Below, piece by piece: positions 19,601 to 27,530 of a DNA stretch of 64,000 nt (its first letter is position 1; every line of letters starts with the position of its first letter). The translations under genes and the position numbers were made by a program. Origin of the DNA: Planctomycetes bacterium ADurb.Bin069 (GTDB lineage Bacteria > Planctomycetota > UBA8108 > UBA8890 > UBA8898); the NCBI GenBank assembly GCA_002070955.1, contig MWEK01000003.1, positions 124,001 to 188,000 on the forward strand, read 5' to 3'. The notes below the pieces were generated by a model that worked only from the letters and a program-made list of their open reading frames with translations, made no database searches and was not told the DNA's origin.

Positions 19601-19811
19601 CGTGGCTCGCGCCGCGCATGCGGACCGATGTCACCTTCGTCTGTGCGGGCGGATAGATCGTCTCGCGCAGGATCAAGTCGGCGGGATCGAACCGCGTGAT
19701 GAATCTCACCGTCTGGCCCAGGGCGCCCGCGGCGGCGACGCAGGCCGCAAGCACGAGCGCGCCGCGCCGAGGAAATATAGAACGAGGAAGAGCGCGTGGA
19801 TGGGGACACAT
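16653..19811 (-). CDS. Secreted gingipain-like peptidase (C25 family) with C-terminal dockerin
   Basis: A 1052-residue exported cysteine peptidase. The ATG at 19811 follows AAGGAGG and opens a signal peptide (cleavage near residue 32, ALGQ). A propeptide-like beta region covers about 35-330. The caspase-fold C25 domain follows, with catalytic His747 in LSGHGNARG and Cys778 in YAESCSTARF, the spacing expected of the gingipain family. After it, a short Ig-like domain (about 880-960) precedes a dockerin pair near 963-1035 (GDTNNDGRLNIADA, DVNDDGKIDIGD). The tail carries EDPTPDQLDC. Bacteroidota gingipains use a type IX secretion CTD; here that position is taken by a dockerin. Predicted role is extracellular protein degradation or maturation. 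Confidence 0.9.
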   Translation of the reverse strand: MCPHPRALPRSIFPRRGALVLAACVAAAGALGQTVRFITRFDPADLILRETIYPPAQTKVTSVRMRGASHAADPGFPILPFVTRRVAVPAGAKLGDLIISVGQVTTMGDHPVVQWQQGYQAGDENRRVKPPEFLPDEDGGPLYYPAEAHAVPLDPSLAQYPFWPPAPARIRETTALGGYDMVTIDIYPVTWRPREKILQAASSITVGITSQGGTTPRIREPTYVDIAENEELRAMVVNADDLVYVPRIPFYKTHDVWYLIITDNKKWNEDMTPGAAVSGDMVAQFERLAAWKTSKGKKAAVVTVEEIMNRDFGVFDPPGTRDLQEVIRNFLKHARSNWNTYWVLLGGDVSIIPPRMVTANVTNGSHYIWLVGAATPEEDCCYYDAATQFVRIHHRDNIDPGTLIVSQATGRSFARVANPSAANPGWQYVTSETYATPSAVKTVYIRLAGPAADIQGTDFYAALDCNTIPTDLYYSSLLGRYYGQPGRHDWDLNDNGLYGQYNNSTSLDGVAYWPNMVLGRAPVESGAEAKAFVDKTIAYEKFDGLSSAFVRKLLLGSSNWGGGPAVEEAAADPPVVNKYYYAAAGPRSKCYFKSPVDPSLYELVAYNAPGDYWHVPYNRDANAMNLGYYFCENDSFSTRSEIYINFVLFEIEIPLPTPYVLVRGPAARIRPAKFFFDSFDPDSSVVEKEQIKDELATLASQLTSRRRLYQDWEDTPGYPASDLFELSRPAMKDALESGYNIISLSGHGNARGCAGVDRADVASLTNGFRGGAVYAESCSTARFDDDDCVAEHFVKTAAGGAVAYVGNSRFSWVGYGDDLEREFWEGLLFSRNVGHLHNRKAVLADNGPHRWAQFALNLMGDPELSLWIKPPARLVVEHAECVLPSNALAVRARDAAGAPVNDVRFCLTGPAGQFALALTDAEGRGFLSTSGYAYGDVATLVAVADAFIPYEGRVKISLCANSRFVRGDTNNDGRLNIADAIHLLTYLFDTGEGITCDDAADVNDDGKIDIGDPIKMLAYLFAGDRLPPGTTPGQIQEDPTPDQLDCIFYGRQ

Positions 19812-19926
19812 GGCACAACCTCCTTCCGCATTGCCTTGCGGGTCGCCGACGTGGACTGAACGCCTCCTCAGCGGCACACCCATGCCGGCCGGCGCCTTGT
19901 TGTCGCCGCACAACCTTCTTGCAGAG

Positions 19927-19955
19927 ATTGTACCTGCACCGCGAGGAGCGGGCAA
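19927..19955 (-). promoter_or_regulatory. Predicted sigma70-like promoter of the C25 peptidase gene
   Basis: Minus strand: TTGCCC (19950-19955), 17-base spacer, TACAAT (19927-19932). This predicts a leader of roughly 110 bases before the ATG at 19811. Confidence 0.5.
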
Positions 19956-20088
19956 GATAATACGAAGGCTCACGCGCGGAGAAGGAGCCGCGTGTCCAAG
20001 AAGCCGCGGCTGCGGGCACGAACGCCTGTCGGCCTTCGCGCCCGCGCCTTCTTGCCTATCCGCCCCGCGGGGCCGACAATCGGGTTGT

Positions 20089-21762
20089 ATGCGTACCACC
20101 GGCCGAGCCCGCCCGATCCCGAAAGGCATGCGCGCGCGCCTCCGCTCATGCGCGGCGCTCGCCGCGCTCCTTGCCTGCCTTCAGTCGGCGCCGGCGCGCG
20201 CGCCGCTCCCGGCAGAGCCGCTCTGTTCCCCCGACACCTTCGCGCTGCACTGCGCGCTCGGATTCTTCACGGTCGAGGCCTACGCCGCGGAACTCGCCTG
20301 GTGGGCCCATGACGAACGCGAGGGCCGGGAACCGGGCACGCCCGGCAGCCTTCAGGCCGCCGAGCGCGCCGCCGCCTGCTTCGCGCGGCTGGGGCTGCGC
20401 CCCGGCGGCGATGTCCGCGACGGCGCGCGGTCCTACTTTCAGGAGTTCGAAAGCGGCGGCAAGCGAGGGCTCCTACCGGGGCACTGCCTCAAGGTGGGCG
20501 GCCGCGCCTTCCAGTGGGGCGCGGACTGGTCGCTCCTCGGCGGCGTCTCGGAGGCGACGCTTGAGGACGTCGAGGTCGTTTTCGCCGGCTACGGCATCAC
20601 CGCCCCGGAGTACGAATACGACGATTACGCCGGCCTGGATGTCAAAGGCAAGGCCGTCCTCGTCTTGCGGCACGAGCCTCAGGAAACGAAGGCCGACTCG
20701 CGCTGGAACGGCGCGGCGTCCACCGCGCACGCCTTTTTCGCCCGCAAGCGCGCCAACGCCGAGAGCCGGGGCGCGGCGGCGGTTCTCTGCGTGAACGGCC
20801 CTCTCCACGGCGACCCCGCCTCCGACCGGCTCCTCACGCTCGCGACCTCCGCGGGCCGCGGCGCCGTGCCGGTCCTCCACGTGCGCGCGCCGGTCGTCGC
20901 CGCGCTGGCCGAGGGAACGGATTTTGATCTTGCCGCGCTCCAGAAGGCCATCGACGCGACCGAACGGCCCGCCTCGCGCCCTCTCGGCGCCGCCAAGATG
21001 ACCCTCGCGGCGCGGGTCGGCGTCGTCGCCAAGGCGCGCAACGTCATCGCCCTCCTCGAGGGCGCCGACCCCGTCCTGGGGCGCGAAGCTCTGGTCATTG
21101 GCGCCCACTACGATCACCTCGGCCGCGGCGAATACGGCAGCAACGTGACCACCGGCGCGATCCATAACGGCGCCAACGACAACGCCTCGGGCTCGGTGGG
21201 CGTGCTCGCCCTCGCCGAGGCGTTCGTACACGCGGGCCTGCGCCCTCCGCGCACCATCGTCTTCGCGCTTTTCGATGCCGAGGAGAAGGGGCTTCTGGGC
21301 TCGCGGCACTATGTGAACCACCCCGCCGTGCCGCTGCCCCGGACCGTCGCGATGCTCAACCTGGACATGATCGCCTTCAGCCCGCACAACGAGTGTCTGG
21401 TAATCGGCGCCGACAGCGCCGCGGCCTGGCCGGCGATCCTCGCCAGGGCAACCGGCGGGGACTTCGTCTTCACGCCGCGCGCCGAGGGCGGCGCGGGGCT
21501 CGCCTTCAGGCCGCGGGGCGGCGGCGGGGGAGGCTCCGACCACGCCTCGTTCCTGCGGCGCGGCATTCCGGCGCTGTTTTTCTTCGCCGGCATGAACCCG
21601 GGCTATCACACACCCGACGACGACGCATCCGCCTGCGACCCCGCCGTCGCCGTGGCGGTCCTCAAGACCGCGTGCACCACCGCGTTTCTCGCGGCGGGAT
21701 GGCGCAACGGCTTGAACTTCACGGGGCGGGACGGCGGAACGCGGCGCTCATTCGGCCCTTAG
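20089..21762 (+). CDS. Secreted M28-family zinc aminopeptidase with PA domain
   Basis: A 557-residue exported metallopeptidase releasing N-terminal amino acids from peptides. After a signal peptide (hydrophobic core AALAALLACL), a protease-associated domain occupies about 165-290 (VVFAGYGITAPEYEYDDY). The M28 catalytic domain carries every zinc ligand: His340 (GAHYDH), bridging Asp364 (ANDNASGS), Glu398/Glu399 (FDAEEKG), Asp426 (NLDMIA) and His507 (GYHTPDDD). Either ATG 20089 or ATG 20128 could start the protein; neither has a strong ribosome binding site, and the shorter form gives a more conventional signal peptide. Divergent from the C25 peptidase; its end overlaps the end of the convergent TolC-like gene by 15 bases. 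Confidence 0.9.
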   Translation: MRTTGRARPIPKGMRARLRSCAALAALLACLQSAPARAPLPAEPLCSPDTFALHCALGFFTVEAYAAELAWWAHDEREGREPGTPGSLQAAERAAACFARLGLRPGGDVRDGARSYFQEFESGGKRGLLPGHCLKVGGRAFQWGADWSLLGGVSEATLEDVEVVFAGYGITAPEYEYDDYAGLDVKGKAVLVLRHEPQETKADSRWNGAASTAHAFFARKRANAESRGAAAVLCVNGPLHGDPASDRLLTLATSAGRGAVPVLHVRAPVVAALAEGTDFDLAALQKAIDATERPASRPLGAAKMTLAARVGVVAKARNVIALLEGADPVLGREALVIGAHYDHLGRGEYGSNVTTGAIHNGANDNASGSVGVLALAEAFVHAGLRPPRTIVFALFDAEEKGLLGSRHYVNHPAVPLPRTVAMLNLDMIAFSPHNECLVIGADSAAAWPAILARATGGDFVFTPRAEGGAGLAFRPRGGGGGGSDHASFLRRGIPALFFFAGMNPGYHTPDDDASACDPAVAVAVLKTACTTAFLAAGWRNGLNFTGRDGGTRRSFGP

Positions 21763-23400
21763 CCGGTTTTCCCCCTCGTCCCAGAGGATGTTCGCGGCGC
21801 CGAGGATGCTTCCCGTGGCGTAGGCCAGATCGACCTGCGCGATCTGGTACTCGACCAGCGCCGCAATTTCCGCCGACTGGGCGTTAGCGTAGCGCGCCTG
21901 GGCGTTCAAAACCTCGATCGACGTCTGCAGTCCGTTTTCGAAGCGATTTTTTTCCGCCTCCAACGTGCGCCGGGCGAGCGCCGTGCCCTTCCGGCTGGCC
22001 ACGACGCGTTGCCAGTTGGCTTCGAGCTGATCGGCCGCCGCGAGCGTTTCCTGCGTGATCGCCTGGCGGCGCTGCTCGCGGGTCGCGAGGCGTTGCTCGC
22101 GCCGGGCCACCGCCTGCCTGAGCCGGCTCGCGGCCGCCTCGTTCCCCAGCGGGATCTGGATGTAGAGCCCCACGCGGTGATCGACGTACTTGTTGTCGAG
22201 CATCATATCGTAGGCATCGTGCGCCGTCGTCCCCAGGGCGTTGATGTTGTAGGTGTAGCTCGCCGAGAGGATCGGCAGACGCCCGTTGCGCGCATACTCG
22301 ACGGAGCTTTCGTCCCCAGCCAGCGCGAGCTCCAGCTCGACGAGCTCCATGCGATGGGCGAGGGCATAGGCCACCGCGCGCTCCCGATCGATGACGTACC
22401 GCACGGGGGCCGGTTCGGTCTCGGGCACGAGCACGGTGGGCGATTCGAGGCCGACATCGGCGCGATTGAGAATCACCTTGAGCTCGCGCTCGCGGTCCCG
22501 GACGGCGTTGTCGGCGACGATGATGTTCTGGAGACGCTGCGCCGCGGCCTCCTCGGCCCGGTCGATCTCGATCCGCTCGGCCTCCTTGAGGTCGACCTTG
22601 CGCACGGCGCTGTCGCGCTGGGCGATGGCCAGGTCGTATTCCTGCTTCCTGACCAGCAATTCCTGCCGCGCCGCGTAGAGCCGCCAGTAGACGCGGTCGG
22701 CGGCCGCCAACACGCGGATCACCTCGAGGCGCGTCCGCGCCCTGGCCGCGCCGACGCCGTAGCGCGCGAGCCTGAGACCGTGCGTCGCCGTGCGGACGCC
22801 GCCCCCCCGAAGGAGCGGCTGCGTGATGGCGAGACTGAGGTCCGCGGAGTAGGACGTCGAGTACTTCGTGAAGGGGTTGTTCGTCTCGGCCCGCGTGAAG
22901 GGCTGCGTCACCGTGATCTCGCCGCCCGTTCTGAGCGGGATCTTGAGGCCGCCGTCCACGGCGTACATCTCCGATTTCGGCGCGTCGATGGCCTCCTGCA
23001 GGACCGGCGACTCGCTCCGGACGAAGCCGAGCGTCCCGAAGAGATACGGCTCGAAGGCGGCATCGGCCTCCGCCGCGGACTCGCGGGCGATGGCGGGGTT
23101 GAAAAGCTGGACGCGCAGGTCGAGGTTGCGCTCCAGAGCCGAGCGGCGGCAGGTCTCGATGGAAAGCTTGAGCTCCGCGGGCGAAACGGACGGGGTCGGC
23201 GCCTCGCGCTCCGGCGTCTTCGCCGCCAGTTCCGACAGGGACACGGGTTCGATGCGCCCGAGCAGCTCCTCCGGCGGCGTGTAGGTGTCGTAGAGGCTGC
23301 CGTCCCACAGGCCGCAGCCGCCCAGAAGAAGGCCCGCGGCGGCCGCCCACCGCGCCGCCCGCGCCGCCCGTTCGGTGTGCCGTCTTTTGGCGCTATTCAT
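21748..23400 (-). CDS. TolC-family outer-membrane efflux lipoprotein
   Basis: Outer-membrane channel of a tripartite exporter, 550 residues. The N-terminus has a signal sequence and lipobox LLGGC with Cys29 as the lipidation site, so the mature protein should be a lipoprotein. The body is the long alpha-helical/coiled-coil TolC fold with two repeated halves (ITQPLLRGGG in the first, IQIPLGNEAAASRLRQA in the second). The ATG at 23400 overlaps the stop of the upstream permease gene by 8 bases, so it is the last cistron of a macA-macB-macB-tolC-like operon. Substrate unknown. Confidence 0.88.
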   Translation of the reverse strand: MNSAKRRHTERAARAARWAAAAGLLLGGCGLWDGSLYDTYTPPEELLGRIEPVSLSELAAKTPEREAPTPSVSPAELKLSIETCRRSALERNLDLRVQLFNPAIARESAAEADAAFEPYLFGTLGFVRSESPVLQEAIDAPKSEMYAVDGGLKIPLRTGGEITVTQPFTRAETNNPFTKYSTSYSADLSLAITQPLLRGGGVRTATHGLRLARYGVGAARARTRLEVIRVLAAADRVYWRLYAARQELLVRKQEYDLAIAQRDSAVRKVDLKEAERIEIDRAEEAAAQRLQNIIVADNAVRDRERELKVILNRADVGLESPTVLVPETEPAPVRYVIDRERAVAYALAHRMELVELELALAGDESSVEYARNGRLPILSASYTYNINALGTTAHDAYDMMLDNKYVDHRVGLYIQIPLGNEAAASRLRQAVARREQRLATREQRRQAITQETLAAADQLEANWQRVVASRKGTALARRTLEAEKNRFENGLQTSIEVLNAQARYANAQSAEIAALVEYQIAQVDLAYATGSILGAANILWDEGENRLRAE

Positions 23401-24655
23401 GCCGCAAAGCTTCAATCGGGTCGAGCCGCGCCGCCTTGATCGCCGGAAACATGCCGAAGCAGATGCCGACGAACGCCGAAAACCCGAAGGCCATGCCGAT
23501 GGCCCACAGGGGAATGTACGCCATCTCCAACTCCGCGTTGGGAATGCTCGTGATTCCTTTCGTGAGCGCCTCCGCGCCCAGGAGTCCGAGGCAGCCGCCG
23601 CACAGGCACAGGACGACCGCCTCGACGAGGAACTGCAGGAGAATCGTCCCGGGCCTGGCGCCGACGGCCTTCCTGAGCCCGATCTCGCGGGTCCGCTCCG
23701 ACACCGAGACCAGCATGATGTTCATGATGCCGATGCCGCCCACAAGGAGCGAAATCCCCACGATGCCGCCCGCCACCGCCGTCATGATCAAAGCCACGTT
23801 CTGAATCTCCTTCAGGTGCCGCTCCATGACCTCGAGGTGAAACGTGTCGGGATCGCCCGGCTTCAAGTGCCGCATGCGTCTCAGAAAGAAGCGCACCTCG
23901 GCCGTGGCCTCCTCGGCCGTCGCGGCGCTCTTGCTCGACGCGATGGCCCACATCCACGGCCACTTGAACTTCCAGCCCGTCGCGAAGGGAATGATGACCT
24001 CCCGCTCGCTGCGGCCCTCGCGGCCGCCGAACTGCGGCGCCTTCTCGATGACGCCGATGACCCGGAACGACCGGCGGCCGACGACAATGCGGGCGCCCGT
24101 CGGATCGCGATCGAGGTGCAGCTTGTCGCGCACGTCCTCCGTGACCAGGCACACCTGCAGCGCCTGCTCCTCGTCCACCGGGCTGAAAGGGCGGCCGACG
24201 AGGACCTTGCGGCCCTGAATCGCGTGCCACGAGCTCTCGATGCCCCGCACGCCCACGTCCTCGATGACGTACTCGCGGCACCGCACGGTCGTGCGGCTCT
24301 CGCAGATGCGCGTGAAGCGCGAGACCGACGGGCAGTGCTGCAGCAGCCCCTCGAACTGCTCGGGGCGGAAGCGGATCACGTGCCATGCCCCGCGGTGGAA
24401 TCTCCCCCGGTCCGGCCGCTCGGGAAACATGAAAATGTTGTTGGAGCCGACCACCGTCTCGAACTTGCTCACGATTTTCGCCTTGAGGCCCGTCAGGGCG
24501 GCGATCACCGCCACCACCGACGCGACGCCGATGATGACGCCGAGCATCGTGAGGAACGAGCGGGATTTGTTGGCCCAGATCTGTCCGAGGGCGAGCCACG
24601 CGCTCTGGGCCACCAGGCCCATGTATCCCGCGATGAAGGCCGCCGGACGCCTCAT
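23393..24655 (-). CDS. MacB-like ABC transporter permease (FtsX/MacB fold)
   Basis: A 420-residue permease with one N-terminal transmembrane helix (about 30-50, MLGVIIGVASVVAVIAAL), a large periplasmic domain (about 60-290) and three C-terminal helices including GIVGISLLVGGIGIMNIMLVSV followed by the conserved SERTREIGLRKAVGA. This is the MacB/LolC type with mechanotransmission rather than a classic importer fold. Its ATG at 24655 overlaps the ATPase stop (ATGA). It should pair with the separate ATPase, the adaptor and the TolC-like lipoprotein around it to move a substrate from periplasm to outside. Confidence 0.9.
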   Translation of the reverse strand: MRRPAAFIAGYMGLVAQSAWLALGQIWANKSRSFLTMLGVIIGVASVVAVIAALTGLKAKIVSKFETVVGSNNIFMFPERPDRGRFHRGAWHVIRFRPEQFEGLLQHCPSVSRFTRICESRTTVRCREYVIEDVGVRGIESSWHAIQGRKVLVGRPFSPVDEEQALQVCLVTEDVRDKLHLDRDPTGARIVVGRRSFRVIGVIEKAPQFGGREGRSEREVIIPFATGWKFKWPWMWAIASSKSAATAEEATAEVRFFLRRMRHLKPGDPDTFHLEVMERHLKEIQNVALIMTAVAGGIVGISLLVGGIGIMNIMLVSVSERTREIGLRKAVGARPGTILLQFLVEAVVLCLCGGCLGLLGAEALTKGITSIPNAELEMAYIPLWAIGMAFGFSAFVGICFGMFPAIKAARLDPIEALRHE

Positions 24656-25350
24656 GCCCGCGCCTCCTTCCCCGGCGACTCGTCGGCGCAAATTCTGCCG
24701 TCGCGCATGCGGATCACGCGCCGCGCGCGGCGGGCGACCGACTCCTCGTGCGTGACGACGATGATCGTCTGCCCTTCGGCATGGAGCCGATCGAAGAGGG
24801 CCAGGATGTCCGCGCTGTTCTTGGTGTCGAGATTCCCGGTGGGCTCGTCGGCCAGGAGGATGCTGGGCGTGCCGATCAAGGCCCGCGCAATGGCCGCGCG
24901 TTGGCGCTCGCCGCCCGAGAGCTGGTTCGGCCGGTGCGCGGCGCGCGGGCCGAGCCCCACGCGTTCGAGCGCCTGCCGCGCCAGCGCGCGGCGCTCCCAC
25001 CACCACGCGCGCCGGGAGTAGATCAAGGGCAGCTCGACGTTGTGAAGCGCGCTCAGCCGCGGCAGCAGCTCGAAGGACTGGAAAACGAAGCCGATCTCCT
25101 CGTTCCGGACGCGGGCCAGCGCGGCCGCGCTCAGCCGCGTCACGTCCTCGCCCTTGAGTTCGTACGTGCCCGACGTCGCCCGATCCAAGCAGCCGAGCAC
25201 GTTCATCATGGTGCTCTTGCCCGATCCGGAAGGCCCCATGACCGCGACGTACTCGTTGGGCTCGATCGCAAGGGACACGCCATCGAGGGCGTGGACGCGC
25301 TCCTGGCCCACGCGGTAGATCTTGGTGACCTCCGTAAGCCGTATCAACAT
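24652..25350 (-). CDS. MacB/LolD-type ABC transporter ATPase
   Basis: A 232-residue ATPase subunit. Walker A GPSGSGKST with Lys45, Q-loop FQSF, signature LSGGERQRAAIARAL, Walker B ILLADEPTGNLD and switch His in VVTHEE are all intact. The length and the ADEPTGNLD variant place it in the MacB/LolD/FtsE branch. It lies 21 bases after the adaptor gene and overlaps the permease start by four bases. Confidence 0.93.
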   Translation of the reverse strand: MLIRLTEVTKIYRVGQERVHALDGVSLAIEPNEYVAVMGPSGSGKSTMMNVLGCLDRATSGTYELKGEDVTRLSAAALARVRNEEIGFVFQSFELLPRLSALHNVELPLIYSRRAWWWERRALARQALERVGLGPRAAHRPNQLSGGERQRAAIARALIGTPSILLADEPTGNLDTKNSADILALFDRLHAEGQTIIVVTHEESVARRARRVIRMRDGRICADESPGKEARA

Positions 25351-25371
25351 GCGCGCACCGCGGCCACGTTC

Positions 25372-26745
25372 CTAGGGCTTCCCCGCTTCGCCGTTTTTCG
25401 CGGCGGCTTCAGGCGCCGCCTCGGCGGGCTCCTCCTTGACCGCCTGGTCGTGCTGGAGCTTCTCCAACACGTTGTACGGCCCCGTGATCACGCGGTCCTC
25501 TTCCGCGAGCCCTTTCAGGATGATCGTGTGGGTCGTGTCGCTGCGGCCGATCTTGACGGGCGTCGCCGCGGCCTTCCCGTCCACGACGCGGAACACCACG
25601 GTGGCGAAAGCCTTGCGCGTATCGACAACAGGGCTCTCGCGAAGGTCGGCGGGCAGCGTGTCCACCGGCCGCGCCAGCACGGCCTGGCTCGGAATCTTGA
25701 GCACCCCCCGGTGGAGCGCGATATCGATGTCGACATCCGCGCTCAAGCCCGAGAGAATGCGCTCATCCTTGTTGTCGAGCAGCACCTCGACCTGGAAGTA
25801 AGGCGATCCGGTGCGGTCGACCGAGCTTGCCAGCGCCGTCAAGGCCACCTCGCCCTCGAACTCCTCGTCCGGCCAAGCCTGGATGCGGACGCAGGCCTTC
25901 TGGCCGATCTTGACCTTGGCGATGTCGGCCTCGTCGACCTCGGCCTTGAGAAGAACGCGGGTCATGTCCGCGACCTCGATGAGGACCGTGCCCGGGTTGT
26001 AGAGGGAACCCGTGGCCGTCTCTCCCACCTCGACGGGACGGCGCGTCACGACGCCGTCCAACGGCGAATCCATGGTGGTGTAGGTGAGGCTTTCCAGGGC
26101 ACGGGCGATCTCGGCCTCCGCCGCCTCCAGGTTGTGCTCGGCGATGGTCAGGGAAAGTTCGGTCGCCTTCTGCCTGCTCCTGGCGGCGAGGAGATCCATT
26201 TTGAGCCCTTCGACCTGAGTCCTCGTCTTGTCCACCAGCGACTCGGCGACATCGCTGGTCTTGAGAAGTTCCGTCTGGCGCGCGAGATCGCGCTCGGCCT
26301 GAGCCAGGCTGATTTCGATGCCCTGGATTTGGCTCTGGCCCGCCTCGATGCCCGTCTTGGCGACCTCGATCTGGGCGCGCTGGGCCTGCTGCCGGGCCCG
26401 GGCGGAGCGCAGGTCGGCCTGAAGCGACTTGTCATCGAGGCGGAAAAGGACCGTCGCCGGCGTCGGCGGCTCGGCGCCGGGATTCCCCTTGGTGACGCGC
26501 GCGCCCACATCGACGGGAAGCTCGACGATTTGGGCGGAGATGCGCGAGCGGATTTCCGCCTTCGTAATCGGTTCGATGGTGCCGGGCGCGCTCACGACCT
26601 CGATCAGATCGCCGCGCTGCGGCTTCTCCAGGCGGACGGACGGCGTCTGATCCCCGGCGCCCAGGAACACGGCCTTGGCGCCCGCCAACCCGGCAACCAC
26701 AAGCGCCAGCGCGAGCACGACGGCGACGGCGATGAATATCTTCAT
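25372..26745 (-). CDS. MacA-like periplasmic adaptor (HlyD/membrane-fusion protein)
   Basis: Membrane-fusion protein of 457 residues linking the inner-membrane ABC transporter to the TolC-like channel. One N-terminal membrane anchor (FIAVAVVLALALVVAGLAG), then a lipoyl/beta-barrel half (GTIEPITKAEIRSRIS), a long coiled-coil hairpin (about 115-235, rich in Gln/Ala/Glu heptads) and the second lipoyl half (TTMDSPLDGVVTRRPVEVGE). The ATG at 26745 is preferred over an in-frame GTG at 26754. The C-terminal tail is Ala/Glu-rich. First gene of the operon. Confidence 0.9.
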   Translation of the reverse strand: MKIFIAVAVVLALALVVAGLAGAKAVFLGAGDQTPSVRLEKPQRGDLIEVVSAPGTIEPITKAEIRSRISAQIVELPVDVGARVTKGNPGAEPPTPATVLFRLDDKSLQADLRSARARQQAQRAQIEVAKTGIEAGQSQIQGIEISLAQAERDLARQTELLKTSDVAESLVDKTRTQVEGLKMDLLAARSRQKATELSLTIAEHNLEAAEAEIARALESLTYTTMDSPLDGVVTRRPVEVGETATGSLYNPGTVLIEVADMTRVLLKAEVDEADIAKVKIGQKACVRIQAWPDEEFEGEVALTALASSVDRTGSPYFQVEVLLDNKDERILSGLSADVDIDIALHRGVLKIPSQAVLARPVDTLPADLRESPVVDTRKAFATVVFRVVDGKAAATPVKIGRSDTTHTIILKGLAEEDRVITGPYNVLEKLQHDQAVKEEPAEAAPEAAAKNGEAGKP

Positions 26746-26841
26746 GGTCGACACACACCTCGGTGGCGAAAAACCGCGGATGCAAGGCTCGCGGCCCAGG
26801 CCGTCGGCGCGGCCGGCGGAGAAGTGACGCCCCGAACATCC

Positions 26842-26869
26842 ATTGTATCATTTCGTCCGCGGCGGTTAA
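26842..26869 (-). promoter_or_regulatory. Predicted promoter of the MacAB/TolC-type operon
   Basis: Minus strand: TTAACC (26864-26869), 16-base spacer, TACAAT (26842-26847), about 97 bases before the adaptor ATG. The -10 is good, the -35 moderate. Confidence 0.45.
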
Positions 26870-27138
26870 AGCGCGCGCGAAGCCTCGAACGGCGCCGGCG
26901 CGACAAGCCGGGCGGACGCCCGGAGGGGGCGCTGCTGCGCCGGCCGCCGGGTCCTCCGCTGGAACATCCACCGCGGGCGGGTATAGTAAAAGACGCGCGG
27001 CCGCCCACGGGGCTGCCTGCTTCCAGAGGCGCGGGAGGGAAGCGTTCGTGAAGAAAACGAATCGATGCTTTCGGTGCTCGGCCGGCGTTGAATCCGCCGG
27101 CGCAACCGCTGCGGCCCTCCGCGCGGCACGGTAGCGCC
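26870..27138. other. Divergent intergenic region between adaptor and SMR genes
   Basis: Contains a possible plus-strand -10 (TATAGT, 26982-26987) without a good -35, and a perfect 7-bp hairpin (27081-27101) in the SMR leader. Guanidine-riboswitch motifs were looked for because SMR genes often carry them; none was convincing. No protein recognised. Confidence 0.4.
27081..27101 (+). repeat. Hairpin in the SMR leader
   Basis: GCCGGCG-TTGAATC-CGCCGGC: a perfect 7-bp GC stem with a 7-base loop, ending 37 bases before the SMR start codon. Could affect translation; not followed by a T-run, so not a classical terminator. Confidence 0.4.
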
Positions 27139-27462
27139 ATGCCGTGGTTGATCCTCGTCCTGGCGATCGTGCTCGAGGTCTGCGGCACCACCTGCCTGCG
27201 CTGCTCTCAGGGCCTCACGCGCCTGGGGCTTTCCCTGGCGGCCGGAGCCTTCTACCTGGCCAGCGTCGCCGCGCTCGCCCTCGTCTTGAAGCAGATCGAG
27301 GTCGGCGTCGCCTATGCGATCTGGTCGGGGGTCGGCACGGCGTTGATCGCGCTCATCGGGATCGCGCTTTTCAAGGAAGGCGCGCCGCCGGTCAAGCTTC
27401 TGGGCGTCGGCCTCGTCATCGCCGGGGTGGCGCTGCTCAACCTGTACGGCGGCGCGCGCTGA
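27139..27462 (+). CDS. Small multidrug resistance (SMR/EmrE-SugE) transporter
   Basis: A 107-residue inner-membrane protein with four transmembrane helices. The membrane-embedded Glu13 in VLEVCGTT corresponds to EmrE Glu14, and YAIWSGVGTALIALIG in helix 3 matches the conserved YAIWSGxG of the family. Members exchange protons for quaternary cations or guanidinium; which one cannot be told here. ATG 27139 gives the standard family N-terminus. It sits 68 bases upstream of the sulfatase gene on the same strand. Confidence 0.92.
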   Translation: MPWLILVLAIVLEVCGTTCLRCSQGLTRLGLSLAAGAFYLASVAALALVLKQIEVGVAYAIWSGVGTALIALIGIALFKEGAPPVKLLGVGLVIAGVALLNLYGGAR

Positions 27463-27530
27463 GGCATTGCCTTTCGCCGCCCTAGAGGCTGCAACGCGGG
27501 CGGCGATCCGCGCGGAAAAGGAGCACACGC

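Noticed and set aside
26982..27138. Guanidine riboswitch upstream of the SMR transporter
   Set aside because: Only a single perfect hairpin with loop TTGAATC was found; none of the ACGR loops or guanidine-I core motifs is present.
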